The notes: a model not told the origin generated them from the sequence alone. A stretch of 64,000 bases of DNA from Parietichytrium sp. I65-24A (GCA_012862575.1 BLSF01000065.1:124001-188000), one strand, 5' to 3'. Shown: positions 1 to 10,538, numbered from the stretch's first letter. Numbers and translations are program-made.

Positions 1-944
1 CGGCGTCATCGTCCTCTGCAGCTTCAACTACCTCTCGTCCCGCAGAGCCCAGCGAGGAGCCATCGAAAAGGATGACTTTTGTTCGACCAGGGCGTCCTAT
101 CCACAGGGCCACAGCTGACGGTGGCATTTCGGAGCGCCTTCTCTACTCAGAAACCGCCCCGGGAGCATTCAGGCACTGCTTGGTGCTCTTTGGCATGCTG
201 ACTTGCAACCCATGCGTCATCTCAAACGCGGAAAAGCTACGAAAGGAAACGTACATTTCAGTGTACGAAAACAAGATCGAAAAGAATCGCCCGATTCAGT
301 GCTGCTGCTGCAAGTATGACCGCGTGGATGTCATGTATTTTGACCGCGAAGAGTTCCAGATGATGGACAAGGCTGGGTGCTGTAGACCATGTGGAACACA
401 TTTCAAATTCTGCCCGACTTGCAACGACTACTTCGGGGAGGGGCTCGTGCTCTACGGCTCCGATTTCTGCGGCGAGCAGTCCTGCACCTCGTCTTCCTGT
501 AACAACGTCTGCTTGTGTTGCCAATGGAAAATGATTTACCCTGTCAAGGACGCCAACGAGTTGAAGGAGGTTATTGCCAAAGCCCGAAGAGTCGCCCTTG
601 CTCGCCTCCAAATAGATAAAGAGGGGTCCACCAACTTTACTCCTCACGGCCATGACTCCCTAGGTAGCGAGAGCCTCAGGAGCGAGATCCATGCACTTCA
701 ACGCAACATCAACGGAAACGACGATCGGGATGATGATTCCGACGGGGATACCATCGATGAAGAGCCTGTGGAGGAGTACGACAGCTATTCGGACAGGAAA
801 TCAGACGATCCACCAGAAACAACGCGTCCGAAAACCTCATTCAGGCTCTCGCAAAGGATGGATCGGCGCACAAGTTTTCGTGATGACGCAATCGTCACCG
901 CTCAGCCTTACTCCCCTTATCCACAGCTCATTTCACGCGACTAG
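1..944 (+). CDS. Cys-rich protein, 5' end outside window (PH-like tail?)
   Basis: The reading frame is open from the left edge (codons start at base 3), with a Ser/Pro-rich stretch before the first internal Met at base 72, so the gene probably begins outside the window. From Met72 there are 290 residues. Residues about 75-155 form a Cys cluster with CCCC, CCRPC, CPTC and CLCC motifs. This is followed by a helix-like segment (VKDANELKEVIAKARRVAL) that resembles the last helix of small PH-like domains placed after Cys clusters in protist proteins; that link is my inference. The C-terminal 90 residues are acidic, Ser-rich and look disordered. No catalytic motif is visible. The gene converges on the kinase at 1212 with a 267-bp gap. 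Metal binding is plausible but function is unknown. Confidence 0.6.
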   Translation, partial: ASSSSAASTTSRPAEPSEEPSKRMTFVRPGRPIHRATADGGISERLLYSETAPGAFRHCLVLFGMLTCNPCVISNAEKLRKETYISVYENKIEKNRPIQCCCCKYDRVDVMYFDREEFQMMDKAGCCRPCGTHFKFCPTCNDYFGEGLVLYGSDFCGEQSCTSSSCNNVCLCCQWKMIYPVKDANELKEVIAKARRVALARLQIDKEGSTNFTPHGHDSLGSESLRSEIHALQRNINGNDDRDDDSDGDTIDEEPVEEYDSYSDRKSDDPPETTRPKTSFRLSQRMDRRTSFRDDAIVTAQPYSPYPQLISRD

Positions 945-1211
945 AATATTTCGTGACGTGTGGGTGCTTTCCTTGTGTGTGATTATAACTCCTTTCCCCA
1001 AAATTTGAGCCTTTGACGGCCAAGTGTCTTGTTTCTGCGGTTTGTCATCTTGATTCGTAGACAGCTTGTGAACAATATTATATGTATAGACTTTATCTCT
1101 TCTTTCATTGTTCATGCCACGCCAAGTTTAGTTCATCTGAATGTACAAGAAAAAGCAGAAAACCAAAAGAAAGAGGGAATAGAGAAAAAAAGAATCATTG
1201 AGTTCCTTTAT

Positions 1212-3467
1212 CTACAGCAAGTCGGACTTTGTTGTGTCTTCTTTCCTCTTTGGGGTAGTGGAGCCTTCTTCTTCAAAGTACCGCATAAAGTTACTCGTGG
1301 CACTGTCAACGGTGCCTTTCGTACCGAACGCTTCTCCCATGTTCATATTGTCACGCAATGTGCTCGAAGCATTCTCTCTGGCCTGTAAATTCTGGATTAC
1401 ATCAGGGGATATTCGCAACGTTTCAGTCCCGCCACCGCCGTGTTTGGGAGAAAACACAAATGTGCCATCGTTGGCGGCCCCCGTACTCGAAAAGTAGTTC
1501 ATAAAACCGGAATCTTGGCCACCGCCAGGGTGGCTTTTCAGCGTGGTTTCCTGCATCGTTCCGAGCGCGCGATTGCTCGGACCACCAACCTTCAAAGTAT
1601 CCATGCGCACCGTGGCATCCAACGGTACACTCACGAGGGTCTTCCCAGCCTGCACTGCCGAAGGCGGCGACCTGGGCAAGGTATCTGCGGCGGCCTGATT
1701 CTTTTCCTTCTCGCGCGCTTCCTCCTCCTCCTGCGCCAGTCGCTCCATCCGCTCCTTCCGACGAGCTTCAATCTGCGGCAAGCACTCCTCCACAAGGGCG
1801 CGCAAAATAGTTTGCACCCGGCCGCCCTTTGCCTCGAGATCCTTGACGAACTCTTGTACGAACGCATGCTGCTGCAGTTCAGAGGTTGACTTGCGCTGCA
1901 CTGGGTCCTTTTCGAGGCACTCTTTGAGAAAGTCGTTCATCTCCGCGGACCAAGCTTCGGGCTGCTTGAAGGTCGCAGAAGGCCGTTTAGGAATTACAAA
2001 AAGAGCCCGCATGGGATGTAAATTTGTGTAAGGTGGCTCCCCTTCTGCCATCTCTATCAACGTAATTCCCAGGCTCCAAACGTCCGCTTTGGCATTGTAC
2101 CTTCCGTCTTGGATGACCTCTGGAGCCATCCAGTAAGGGGTGCCGATAGTGGTGTCGCATTTGGACTGTACCGTGCTAAGCTGCTTTGACACACCAAAGT
2201 CTGCCAGCTTAGCGAAGCCGTCATTGGTGAGCAAAATATTTCCGGCCTTGATATCTCTGTGAATGAGCCGTTTAGAGTGCAAGTGGTCGAGTCCCAGCAG
2301 CATACAAGCCGTAACGGCGCGGATCTCTTCCTCGGACAGGGTCGACCGCGTTGACCTAATCAAATCGCTGATGGAACCGGCCTCGCACAAGTCCATGACA
2401 ATCCATATGGTTCCATTCTTTTGGTAGCTGCCGTGATACCCCACCACAAAATCGTGCCGGCCAAGTTTGAGGTATTCAATTTCTCGTCGCAGCTCCTCCG
2501 TATTTTCTGCTTCCGTTGGGACGAGTTTGATGGCGCAAATTTGGTTGGAAATACGATGTCTCGCCTTGAAAACAGACCCATAGCTTCCTTCACCAAGCTC
2601 GTCAAGTATCTCAAAAAACTGCTCTGGATCCTCCATCAGCGTCGAGTCACGCCATTTCTTTTCCTCGGCCTCAGCGGCTTCTTGGCCAGATACAGCCTGA
2701 CTTCCATACTTTTCGTACAGCTTGCCATCGAGCTTTACTTCAAGCGTGCTCAAACCGCTAAGGCTGTCGCTCGAACCACTGGACGATGTGAAGGATTTTT
2801 TTGTCTGCCCCGTCTCTGATCCTCCCATCGAGCCTATTTTTAGTGTCCCAAAGTCAAGGTCGTCAAACTCCACCACATTGTCCTGGTCCTGGCTACCTGC
2901 GCTAACCATCGTGCCACTGGGCTTGCTATTGCCGCCCGTAATAAATTCTAGTGTGTTGAAGTTCTCCTCTCGCTTGTTTTTTTCGAAATCAACTTTACCT
3001 TCGCCCTTGAACTCGCTCGCTGCTTTTGCGCCAGATGATTCCGTGTCCTTCTTCTCCAGCAACACCTTCAACGTCTGCAATCCGTCGCTGATTTCCGCAT
3101 CGCCCGCTTCATAGTGATTATCGTTTTCGGCTTGCTTCTCCTCTTCTTTATCTTCCTCACAGCTCTCTTCCTTTGCTATAGCAGGAGCGCCAAGCTCGGC
3201 GTCGCTCTCGCTTTTCTCCGCAACAGTCGGCGGAGTCGCAGGCTCTGGATCTTTGCTGCCGGATTCTTCCTCATGTGTCGCAGTGGGGCTTTTGCTGTCA
3301 GCTTTTGGTTGAACGGTCTCCACGTTCTCGCCTCCGCCCGCTTCTTTGACGCTACCGAAATCTTTGCTCTTCTCAGACTGCTCGTTCAGTGCATTGCTCT
3401 CCTCCGTCATATCTCGAGACGCGTTCCTGGCGCCACGCTTTCGCAAGTACTTGAATGGGTTGAACAT
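1212..3467 (-). CDS. STE20-family (MST/Hippo-like) Ser/Thr kinase
   Basis: A 751-residue protein kinase with one domain at about residues 280-540. The Gly loop reads LGEGSYGSVFK, the ATP-anchoring lysine is about K314 (CAIKLVP), the catalytic loop is HRDIKAGN (H403-R404-D405) and the metal-binding DFG starts at D423. The activation segment carries IGTPYWMAPEVIQ, the signature of germinal-centre kinases, and HPMRALFVIP matches the MST1/2 subgroup closely. The first 280 residues are acidic and low complexity. The tail begins with a charged coiled-coil and then carries GTMQET, GFMNYF and NFMRYF, which recall the Thr-Met MOB1-docking sites and FMDYF motif of MST kinases; that reading is inference. 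No SARAH domain is evident. Expected role: upstream kinase for NDR/LATS kinases. A Furry-type scaffold lies at 40.8-49.5 kb. Start is the ATG at 3467. Confidence 0.93.
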   Translation of the reverse strand: MFNPFKYLRKRGARNASRDMTEESNALNEQSEKSKDFGSVKEAGGGENVETVQPKADSKSPTATHEEESGSKDPEPATPPTVAEKSESDAELGAPAIAKEESCEEDKEEEKQAENDNHYEAGDAEISDGLQTLKVLLEKKDTESSGAKAASEFKGEGKVDFEKNKREENFNTLEFITGGNSKPSGTMVSAGSQDQDNVVEFDDLDFGTLKIGSMGGSETGQTKKSFTSSSGSSDSLSGLSTLEVKLDGKLYEKYGSQAVSGQEAAEAEEKKWRDSTLMEDPEQFFEILDELGEGSYGSVFKARHRISNQICAIKLVPTEAENTEELRREIEYLKLGRHDFVVGYHGSYQKNGTIWIVMDLCEAGSISDLIRSTRSTLSEEEIRAVTACMLLGLDHLHSKRLIHRDIKAGNILLTNDGFAKLADFGVSKQLSTVQSKCDTTIGTPYWMAPEVIQDGRYNAKADVWSLGITLIEMAEGEPPYTNLHPMRALFVIPKRPSATFKQPEAWSAEMNDFLKECLEKDPVQRKSTSELQQHAFVQEFVKDLEAKGGRVQTILRALVEECLPQIEARRKERMERLAQEEEEAREKEKNQAAADTLPRSPPSAVQAGKTLVSVPLDATVRMDTLKVGGPSNRALGTMQETTLKSHPGGGQDSGFMNYFSSTGAANDGTFVFSPKHGGGGTETLRISPDVIQNLQARENASSTLRDNMNMGEAFGTKGTVDSATSNFMRYFEEEGSTTPKRKEDTTKSDLL

Positions 3468-3684
3468 CTTGTCAAAACCGAAAAGGAAGGCGGTTAAAGA
3501 AACCAGAATCCACTTATCAATACCCAGATCCGCAACCTCAGTCAGAGCTTCGATGCAAGCGCAGCAACAAATCGAATGCTCAGCCCAGCTCGTGTCTCTG
3601 GGAAACCCTTTCTCCTGATGCTTTCAACCTTCACAAGAAAATCAACAAAAACGCAACGAGGAAAATGAATGACTCCAGCCGGCA

Positions 3685-3732
3685 CAATCAATCAATCAAT
3701 TAATCAATCAATCAATCAAGCAAGCAAGCAAG
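3685..3732. repeat. (AATC)n followed by (CAAG)n microsatellite
   Basis: About nine tetranucleotide AATC units, one altered to AATT, pass directly into four CAAG units. It lies upstream of the kinase start. The same AATC/GATT motif recurs in many other spacers of this window. Confidence 0.9.
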
Positions 3733-4472
3733 TATGCAAGCGTTCTCCACGACTGGCGATGTGATCGATCCACTGCCAACCAAACACCAAACTCTGCTCC
3801 AGAGCAAATCAAAACGCACTCTGCAACCCGAGTATCAACTCCGCAATCAAATTTCCTTATTGCTTTTCCTTTGTTCACTTTGCTCTGGACACCCGACCAA
3901 AGAACAAAAACGTATTTTTCCAACCTCCTCAACGCGTAGAAAATCTAAACTCTATACAAATGCACGCGATCCAAGTATCAACAATCACAAATTGACTTTG
4001 TTGAATGTACTTCCTTCTGCTTCTCCAACTAAACTCTGTGCACTTTGCCGCTTCCCATATAGACCCCGCACGAGTTTTACTTTTTCAATTTTTCAACCGG
4101 GATCTTCGATCTCCACGAAGAACGTTCCGGAAACGTTTCGCGGACGTCCCTCACTACGCGTACCCTTGTTCTTCTTGTTCTTCTTGTTCTTCGTTCCCCC
4201 GCAGCTGGCTCCTCGGGAGAGGTAGTACGATAACTCTGGGGAAGCGGACAGCGAGGAGGGGAGTTTTCTCGGAGAGCGGGCGGGTTCCTGCCCGGCGCCT
4301 GCCTTTCTCCGTGCATGTGGGTCAACAACGCGCCGGATATTCCATGCATTTTACCTGCTACTGCATTGTTTAAGCTCTTGAGGTGGTCTTACCAGTCCAT
4401 CGGCGAGTAGGAATCTTTAGGGAGAACGGTAGGAACAGAGGTGTGAATGCCCAACCGTCTCTGTGACGACAG

Positions 4473-4499
4473 TGGTACCCCACGTGACGTGGGGCACCA
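4473..4499. promoter_or_regulatory. 27-bp inverted repeat with nested CACGTG and TGACGT
   Basis: The left arm TGGTACCCCACGT and the right arm ACGTGGGGCACCA are reverse complements at 12 of 13 positions around a single central G. The centre reads CACGTGACGTG, so it combines a G-box/E-box core (CACGTG) with a bZIP half-site (TGACGT). A second TGACGTGA lies about 30 bp downstream. The site sits in the divergent spacer between the kinase and the first secreted paralogue. Recognition by a dimeric bZIP or bHLH factor is inference. Confidence 0.45.
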
Positions 4500-5415
4500 T
4501 AACAAAGACGCCATGATGACGTGATATTGAAGCTGGTACGGCCCTCTATGTGTCAACGGTGGAGTTTGTGTTATGGAGGTGGTCGATTTTGCTTCCCTCC
4601 CATCTTTCAGTTACACAATCATTGATCAAATGATTTGTTTTGTTCAGCGAAATGAATTGGGAAGAATGAATGAATGAATGAATGAATGAGAAAATAACAA
4701 AGAAGATTCGTGAGTTGGACACAGGCAACAGGTCGATGGTTTATAAAAATATCAATCAACAATCAATCAATCGAAATCGACTCGCGGCCAAAAGAAAATC
4801 TCGATGTTTATTTTAAAATACATTGATCTTGATCATGATCATGACCATGACCTTGATCGAAACGAAACGAACGGAGAAGAGCCCGACGCTGTAAACTCTT
4901 TTATTCATTGATAATTGAGAAGCTCGCATTCACTGTCAATCAACCAGAAAGGCGATCGAGCGAAAGCAACGACGGCCGTCAACTCCCTTCGATGATTGCA
5001 AAATGTCCACGAAGTTACTGCTTCGTCAGCTTCTAAGTGGTAGGCTTTTGCATTTTGCAGAGGGCTGTGGCTGTAGTGCGATGACGTGAGACTCTGTAAG
5101 GCGGGGTGTGCAATTTGAAGACAAGACACCGTTGTGGCAGCCACACGACTTGGCCATTACATTGACGATTACAATTGCAATTACACGCTCAATGGCAAAG
5201 TCACAACGAGAATGAGATGACAGTAACAATAACAATGGAGTTGATGAACTTGGTTTGGCCTAGCTAGCAATGTCTGCAGACGGCCGCGTCCAAATCGTCC
5301 AATCCAGTATCGTTTTGCGCAGAATCTGGCTGGACTCGCAGTTGTGGGCCTCGGACGAGTGGCTTTCAGAAGTTGAAAGTGTCAAAGTGCCACAGAGAGA
5401 TAGGGGAATAGGGAA

Positions 5416-7323
5416 ATGCGCGCGATCGGCGAAGCTGCTGTGGCTGCGATTCTGTGGAGCGCAGTCCATGGCTCGGTTATCGAAGACGATGGAGAGCACT
5501 TGGCAGGTGCTGAGGCCAGGGCGCTGAAGAGAGCTCCGACGCGTCGACCGACACGGACTCCAACAATGGCGCCGACGGAGTTTCCCACGAGGGAGACTGG
5601 GACCTACAGCGTCGCGTGTAGTTCGTTCGGGAATCAGCTGGATTGCCAGGCTTCCAGATGCAAATGGGACGATGGAAGCTGCTCCGAGCTGAATTGCTAC
5701 TCAAAGGTTGTCTGGGAGTACACAGGGGACGTGCGCGCTGCGTTCACGTCAGAGGACAACTCTGTCATTACAGACTTTACTTGGAAGCATCAGGAGATCT
5801 GTCCGGACCTGCCCTTCACTTCCTCGGAGTACCCGCCCGAGGCGCTGTCTGGCACACCACCTTTGGAAAGTTTTGATACCACTGGCACAGCAGAGTCTCG
5901 ACTGGCTGAAGTGCAGAAAGCAGTCGATGTGCCTTTCTCGGTAGACGTGGCCAAGCTCACGGAAGAAGAGTTCGAAAGCTTGTGCCTCACTGTGGAGGAC
6001 TGCAGGTTGCCGCCCATGCTGACACTTGTGCGGGTTGCCAGCACTGGCGCAATTTGGAAACCGAATTTGAAAAAGTGGAAGTCGTATTCAAAGGATCCTG
6101 ACACGTTCTGCTGCTCGATGAACACCCGCGCCCGCAAAAGTTACCTTTACAATCCAAACTTTTACACACTCATGACACTTCCACCTGCGGCGCAAATCCG
6201 GGTGATGCAGCCTGTATCAATCCTCTCACAGGAGTTTTTCCCCACTGGCACCGATGCAACAAATGCCAAAGTGGTCAAAATTAACTTTAGAACTCGAGGA
6301 GAAAATCTTTACACATACGTAGACTGGACATGCGGAGCTGCTAGAGACTACACGCGTCGGAACGGTTTTTACGGCCAGTGGAAGAACAAGCTCAACGGGA
6401 TTTTTCTGGAGGTCATGTACCGAGGGAAGAAGAAGATGCCCAACACTCACGGTCCTCTGCGTGGCGACGTGGGCATCACCAAAAACGTCAAAGACTATGA
6501 CCTGAGCGCCTCCGGCAAACTAGACAGTTTCCGGTTTGTGTTTATGGGCCCCGCATCCGGTAAAAACTTTCAGTGGCTTTCGGTTCGCCAGCTCTTTACA
6601 TTTCGTTCCAAGGTTGACAACGCAAATATGATCGGGGCGTATCTGAAGACTGCTTTCGAGTGGGCCTTGATGTCTCCTCCGAAAGGTAACTGGCCCATTG
6701 CTATTCTGTACTTTTACGCCGCGCAAGTGTACTACAGCAAGTACATGAAAAACGGAGACGTTGCGTTCGACGAGGTTCTTACGTTTAGCGGAAGTCACTA
6801 TACCAAGATGAAACCGGCGCTAGACTACTTGGTGGAAAGAGTGGACGGCAAGCCGCGGTTCATGACTGCCAATTTGAAATCATCCGGCTGCATCGACAAG
6901 ATGCCCAAAAATTTCGTCAATAGGTTCATGTCAGGAAAGTCGCCACCAGAGATCAATTGTTTTGAAATGACCAAGACTGGTGCCTCACTCGTTTGCAGCA
7001 AATGGTGCTCAGAAACTTGCGTTCCTTTTTGGAGCATTGTGATGGAGGCACGCGCTTTGATTTGGGACGAGCTTCTGAGCGAGGTCCCAAAGTGCGCAGA
7101 TTGCCCTGGTCTGATTGGCCTTTTCAGAGAAGATGTGCCGACTGCAGTGGGCCACCCGCTGTATAGCACTACGCCATGGTATCCGCAGTGTCTTCCGTTC
7201 GTCGACAAGGAAGGCACTTTGTTCACGGAGCATTCGCACTCCGGCCCATACACCTTGCCAGACTTTACACAGTGCGAAACATGCACCAAAAACCCTTTCA
7301 CATGCTTTGCTACAGACGGGTGA
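5416..7323 (+). CDS. Secreted protein with PT-rich linker, tandem paralogue 1 (novel family)
   Basis: A 635-residue protein with no intron. The N-terminus (MRAIGEAAVAAILWSAVHGS) looks like a signal peptide. Next comes a short PTxxPT linker (about residues 40-57) and a small Cys module, C-x8-C-x4-CKW-x2-G-x-C, found in many stramenopile secreted proteins. The remaining roughly 550 residues form a domain I do not recognise, rich in Cys and aromatic residues. Its landmarks include CRLPPML, DPDTFCC, DWTC-x2-ARDY-x-RRNGF, GQWKN-x-LNG, YRGKKKMP, LMSPPKGNWP and a final set of paired Cys ending CETC-x5-FTC. The paralogue at 8125 is, by eye, about 60-65% identical. It is presumably extracellular or cell-wall associated. 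I cannot assign an enzymatic function. The start gives both a signal peptide and the same length as the paralogue. Confidence 0.88.
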   Translation: MRAIGEAAVAAILWSAVHGSVIEDDGEHLAGAEARALKRAPTRRPTRTPTMAPTEFPTRETGTYSVACSSFGNQLDCQASRCKWDDGSCSELNCYSKVVWEYTGDVRAAFTSEDNSVITDFTWKHQEICPDLPFTSSEYPPEALSGTPPLESFDTTGTAESRLAEVQKAVDVPFSVDVAKLTEEEFESLCLTVEDCRLPPMLTLVRVASTGAIWKPNLKKWKSYSKDPDTFCCSMNTRARKSYLYNPNFYTLMTLPPAAQIRVMQPVSILSQEFFPTGTDATNAKVVKINFRTRGENLYTYVDWTCGAARDYTRRNGFYGQWKNKLNGIFLEVMYRGKKKMPNTHGPLRGDVGITKNVKDYDLSASGKLDSFRFVFMGPASGKNFQWLSVRQLFTFRSKVDNANMIGAYLKTAFEWALMSPPKGNWPIAILYFYAAQVYYSKYMKNGDVAFDEVLTFSGSHYTKMKPALDYLVERVDGKPRFMTANLKSSGCIDKMPKNFVNRFMSGKSPPEINCFEMTKTGASLVCSKWCSETCVPFWSIVMEARALIWDELLSEVPKCADCPGLIGLFREDVPTAVGHPLYSTTPWYPQCLPFVDKEGTLFTEHSHSGPYTLPDFTQCETCTKNPFTCFATDG

Positions 7324-8124
7324 ACAAATGGAAACCCATAGACAAATACGTTTTAGCGTCCTCCTGAGTGACGATTGTGCATGTGCTGGGACCCTCCAAG
7401 CTTTGCGAATTCGTGAATTGCACCTTTCGGTACATTTATTCCCTCCCCTCCGTTTTTTCTGTCAGCTCTTCCTTTCAGCGTTCGACTTTTTGACTACAAC
7501 GTCCATGGATAATCAAAACAAATCTTTCTCCAGAAACAAAATCAGCTCACATGCGGTTTTGTTTGCGACTGGCGCCTTTTTTTCCAACGGACACAGTGCA
7601 AGTCAACGGGAGTGTGACACTTCAGCTTAGTAGGAGTTTGTAAAGTGCGGGAAGTATTCACCTCCTAGCTAAAACTGCATAGGAATGGGGATCAAGAGGG
7701 TCAAACTCACAGTTGTTCTATTACTAATGGATGATGGATGGAGGAGCGCCATGCTTCATGAGACGAGAAAAGGCTTCTTGAGACTGGCAAGAGAATGTTT
7801 ATTCTCGCTCGTGTAAAAACCTTGGCGGCCTCGGGTGGTGCAAATTGTTCAATAACAGCTCTTCAATTTCGCCTGGTATCAAGTCAAATACGCATGTTGG
7901 TCGCCGGTTCGATCGATTGGATGCAAAGCTAGCTCCTTCTCCCCTCCTATCTCGATTGCTATCCACTTGCAGAATCATTTGCTATACTGGGACCTATGTC
8001 TGTTCACACACTTCATCTCTTCAGTGGACCGGACTGTGCTTTTACGCGAGGCGTCAGGAAGGCGCGTGTCGGCGACAGCGCTTGTGGTTTTCAAGGTTTG
8101 CGCGAATCGAGGAAACAGGGAAAC
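7324..8124. other. Spacer between the two tandem paralogues
   Basis: 801 bp holding the 3' UTR of the first paralogue and the promoter of the second. No repeated sequence shared with the region upstream of 5416 is obvious by eye, so the duplication is old enough for flanks to have diverged. An ATG at 7996 is in frame with the second gene but was not chosen because it would bury the signal peptide. Confidence 0.6.
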
Positions 8125-10117
8125 ATGTCGCGAGCTCTTGTGCTCCTCGGGGCAGCGGTTTTGTTTCAAAGCGCAGACGGCACAGGTACTCCTGCAGTTA
8201 GCTTTGACTCTGCAGACAACGCGGGATGGCTGAGAGAAAATGCAAGGGCACTCAAGTCCACTCGACAGCCAACTCGCTCGCCCACTCTCTTTCCCACTGG
8301 GAGCACTGGCATCTACAGCGTCTCGTGCGAGGAGCTGCTCGAGGAGGCCGAGTGCACAGAGCAACGATGCAAGTGGGTAAATGGAGCGTGCAGTGAGCTG
8401 GAGTGCAGCTCCGCATTTTCCTGGGAGTATACTGGAGACGTTCGAAGCTCTTTTTCTGCGGCAGATCACGCAGTCGTGACGGATTTCAAGTGGAAGCACC
8501 AGGAGATTTGTCCCGACTTGCCCTTCACTGGAAGTTCGTACCCGTCCAACGCACTGCAAGGTACAATTCCGTCAGAAGAATTTGACAACTCGGGCACAGC
8601 GTCTTCGCGTCTCGAAGCAGTACAAGCCAAGGAGACAATTCCATTTACTGTAGATGTGGACGCCTTGACGGAAGAAGAATTTGCCAGCTCGTGCTTGACC
8701 ATCGACACGTGTCGGTTGCCCCCAATGTTGACTGTGGTGCGAAGCACCAAGACCCGAAAAATCTGGCAGCCATCTGTGAAGAAAGGCTGGGTTTCAAAGT
8801 CCAGAGATCCAGACACCTTTTGCTGCTCCGTCAACTCTGCTGGAAAGTCATCTTCGGTGTATGCAGTCAATTTTTATACCGTAATGGCCCTTCCTCCGGC
8901 TGCAGAAATGCGCGCTGTTGCTGTGGGTAAAATTACCTCGCAAAAGTTTTATCCGGTCGGAGCAGACGCTACAAATGCCAAAGTTGTGAGAGTGGACTTC
9001 AAAATAGGCTCTACACCACTGTATACCTACATCGACTGGACGTGCAACGCAGCGCGCGACTACGGGCGTCGCAACGGGTTTTTCGGCCAGTGGAAGAACC
9101 GCTTGAACGGGGTTTTCATGGAGGTGATGTACCGCGGCAAAAAGAAAATGCCCAGCACGCACGGCCCTGTTCGTGGAGACGTTGGGGTATCAACAACCGT
9201 GGCAGACTACGACCCTTCCGCATCGGGAAAGCTGGACAACTTTCGAATGGTGTTCATGGGTCCAGACAACGGAAAAACGTTCCACTGGGTTGCTCTTCGC
9301 CAGCTCTACACCTTTCGCTCTGGAGTTGATCCTGCAAACATGGTCGGTGCGTACCTTAAGACTGGTATGGAGTGGGTGCTGATGTCTCCCCCAAAGGGCA
9401 ATTGGCCTGTTGCAGTACTTTACTTCCATGCAGCTCAAATTTACTACACCAAATACCTTCGCAAGAGCGCAGTATCGTTTTCGGACGTTGCCGTATTTTC
9501 CGGCTCGCATTACGTGAAGATGAAGCCCGCTCTCGACTACCTTGTCGAGAAGGTGGACGGCGTTCCCCGTTTCATGACAAAAAGCTTGAAGTCCTGCGTT
9601 GCGAAACTGCCAAAAGCTTTTTCTAAACCCTTTTTGTCGCGCAAGTCCCCACCCGAGGTGGGTTGCTTCGAGATGACCAAAACTGGCGGAAGCCTTGTTT
9701 GTACCAAGTGGTGCTCGTCTGCATGCGCGGAGTTTTGGTCCATTCTGAACGATGCCAAGGCGCTCATTTGGGAGGAGGCAATCGCGGAGGTTCCAAAGTG
9801 CTCTGACTGTCCTGGCCTCGTAGGCCTCTTCCGAGAAGATATCCCGTACGGAGGTAAGTTTGCTCTTTTGTTTGATGACTGAAACCCTTTTGCACGTGAG
9901 AGTCACTAACGCGATACAAAACACGCCGACACGCAAACCAGTGGAACACCCCATGTACAGCTCGACCGCGTGGTACCCGCAGTGTTTGCCATTCATCGAT
10001 CGCGACGGAAGCGTTTTCGATTCCCATTCTGACGCCGGGCCATACGTCATGCCCAATTTCGACGAGTGCGAGACATGTTCGAAAGACCCTTGGACATGCA
10101 CTTCAACTGACGCTTGA
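8125..10117 (+). CDS. Secreted protein with PT-rich linker, tandem paralogue 2 (one intron)
   Basis: Two exons, 8125-9853 and 9942-10117, give 634 residues, one fewer than the paralogue at 5416. The chosen start gives a signal peptide (MSRALVLLGAAVLFQSADG), then a PT linker (TRQPTRSPTLFPTG), then the same Cys module (CKWVNGACSEL) and the same large unrecognised domain. Conserved landmarks are DPDTFCC, DWTC-x2-ARDY-x-RRNGF, YRGKKKMP, MSPPKGNWP and the Cys-rich tail. The 88-bp intron has donor GAG|GTAAGT, a CACTAAC branch-type motif near 9904 and acceptor ACCAG. It splits a Val codon (g|tg) exactly where the paralogue has an uninterrupted GTG. Without splicing the frame stops after about ten further codons and loses the conserved C-terminal Cys cluster. 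Confidence 0.9.
9854..9941 (+). other. Intron in paralogue 2 (absent from paralogue 1)
   Basis: The donor is GTAAGT and the acceptor CAG, with a CACTAAC branch-like motif about 35 nt before the acceptor. Splicing restores alignment to paralogue 1 without gaining or losing a residue. Confidence 0.9.
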
Positions 10118-10538
10118 CAAGTATTTCGCGTGCGACCGCCTCGACGATTGTCGAGCCATGCCGATCTCGCCCTTTCTTCGTAGAGTAGTTTCGACTTCAA
10201 AAGTAACGCAAATTGCCAAAGTAGTTTCAACTTCAAAAACGCAAATCACTATTGCCGTCTGCAATGTGCTCCATGGCTCGACTGTGGCTTGTGAATGACC
10301 AGCGCTAGAACCCAATCCAGAACCGGTCTCCGGTTCTCGAGAGAACAGAGGAGTTGTTCGGTGGAGATTTTGTCATAAAAAGTATTAATCGACAACAAAG
10401 CTTCTGGATTATTGATTATGTTAAACTCTAGTACACTATACCACTGCCAGGTTGTTCCTTTAAGGCTCCTTTTGATCGCCACAGCCGCCATTCCTCGCTC
10501 GAGCGAGTCTCCTGCATCTATCAGATATTAACAGTTTG

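Larger units (their letters stand above)
3468..5415. other. Spacer between divergent kinase and secreted-protein genes
   Basis: No convincing coding region. It should hold both divergent promoters. It contains an (AATC)n/(CAAG)n stretch (3685-3732), a (GAAT)n stretch (4664-4689), a degenerate GATCAT/GACCAT run (4824-4859), a 27-bp near-perfect inverted repeat (4473-4499) and further TGACGTGA-type sites near 4519 and 5083. Open frames here are short and low complexity. Confidence 0.6.

Noticed and set aside
7895-7925. tRNA B-box-like GGTTCGATCGATTGG
   Set aside because: No matching A-box, no acceptor or anticodon stem could be drawn around it.
7996-8124. Upstream in-frame ATG for paralogue 2
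   Set aside because: It would add 43 residues before the signal peptide and break the close length match with paralogue 1.
9190-10236. 348-codon minus-strand frame opposite paralogue 2
   Set aside because: Antisense to a well-supported gene and crossing its intron; no domain resemblance. It results from the codon pattern of the sense strand.
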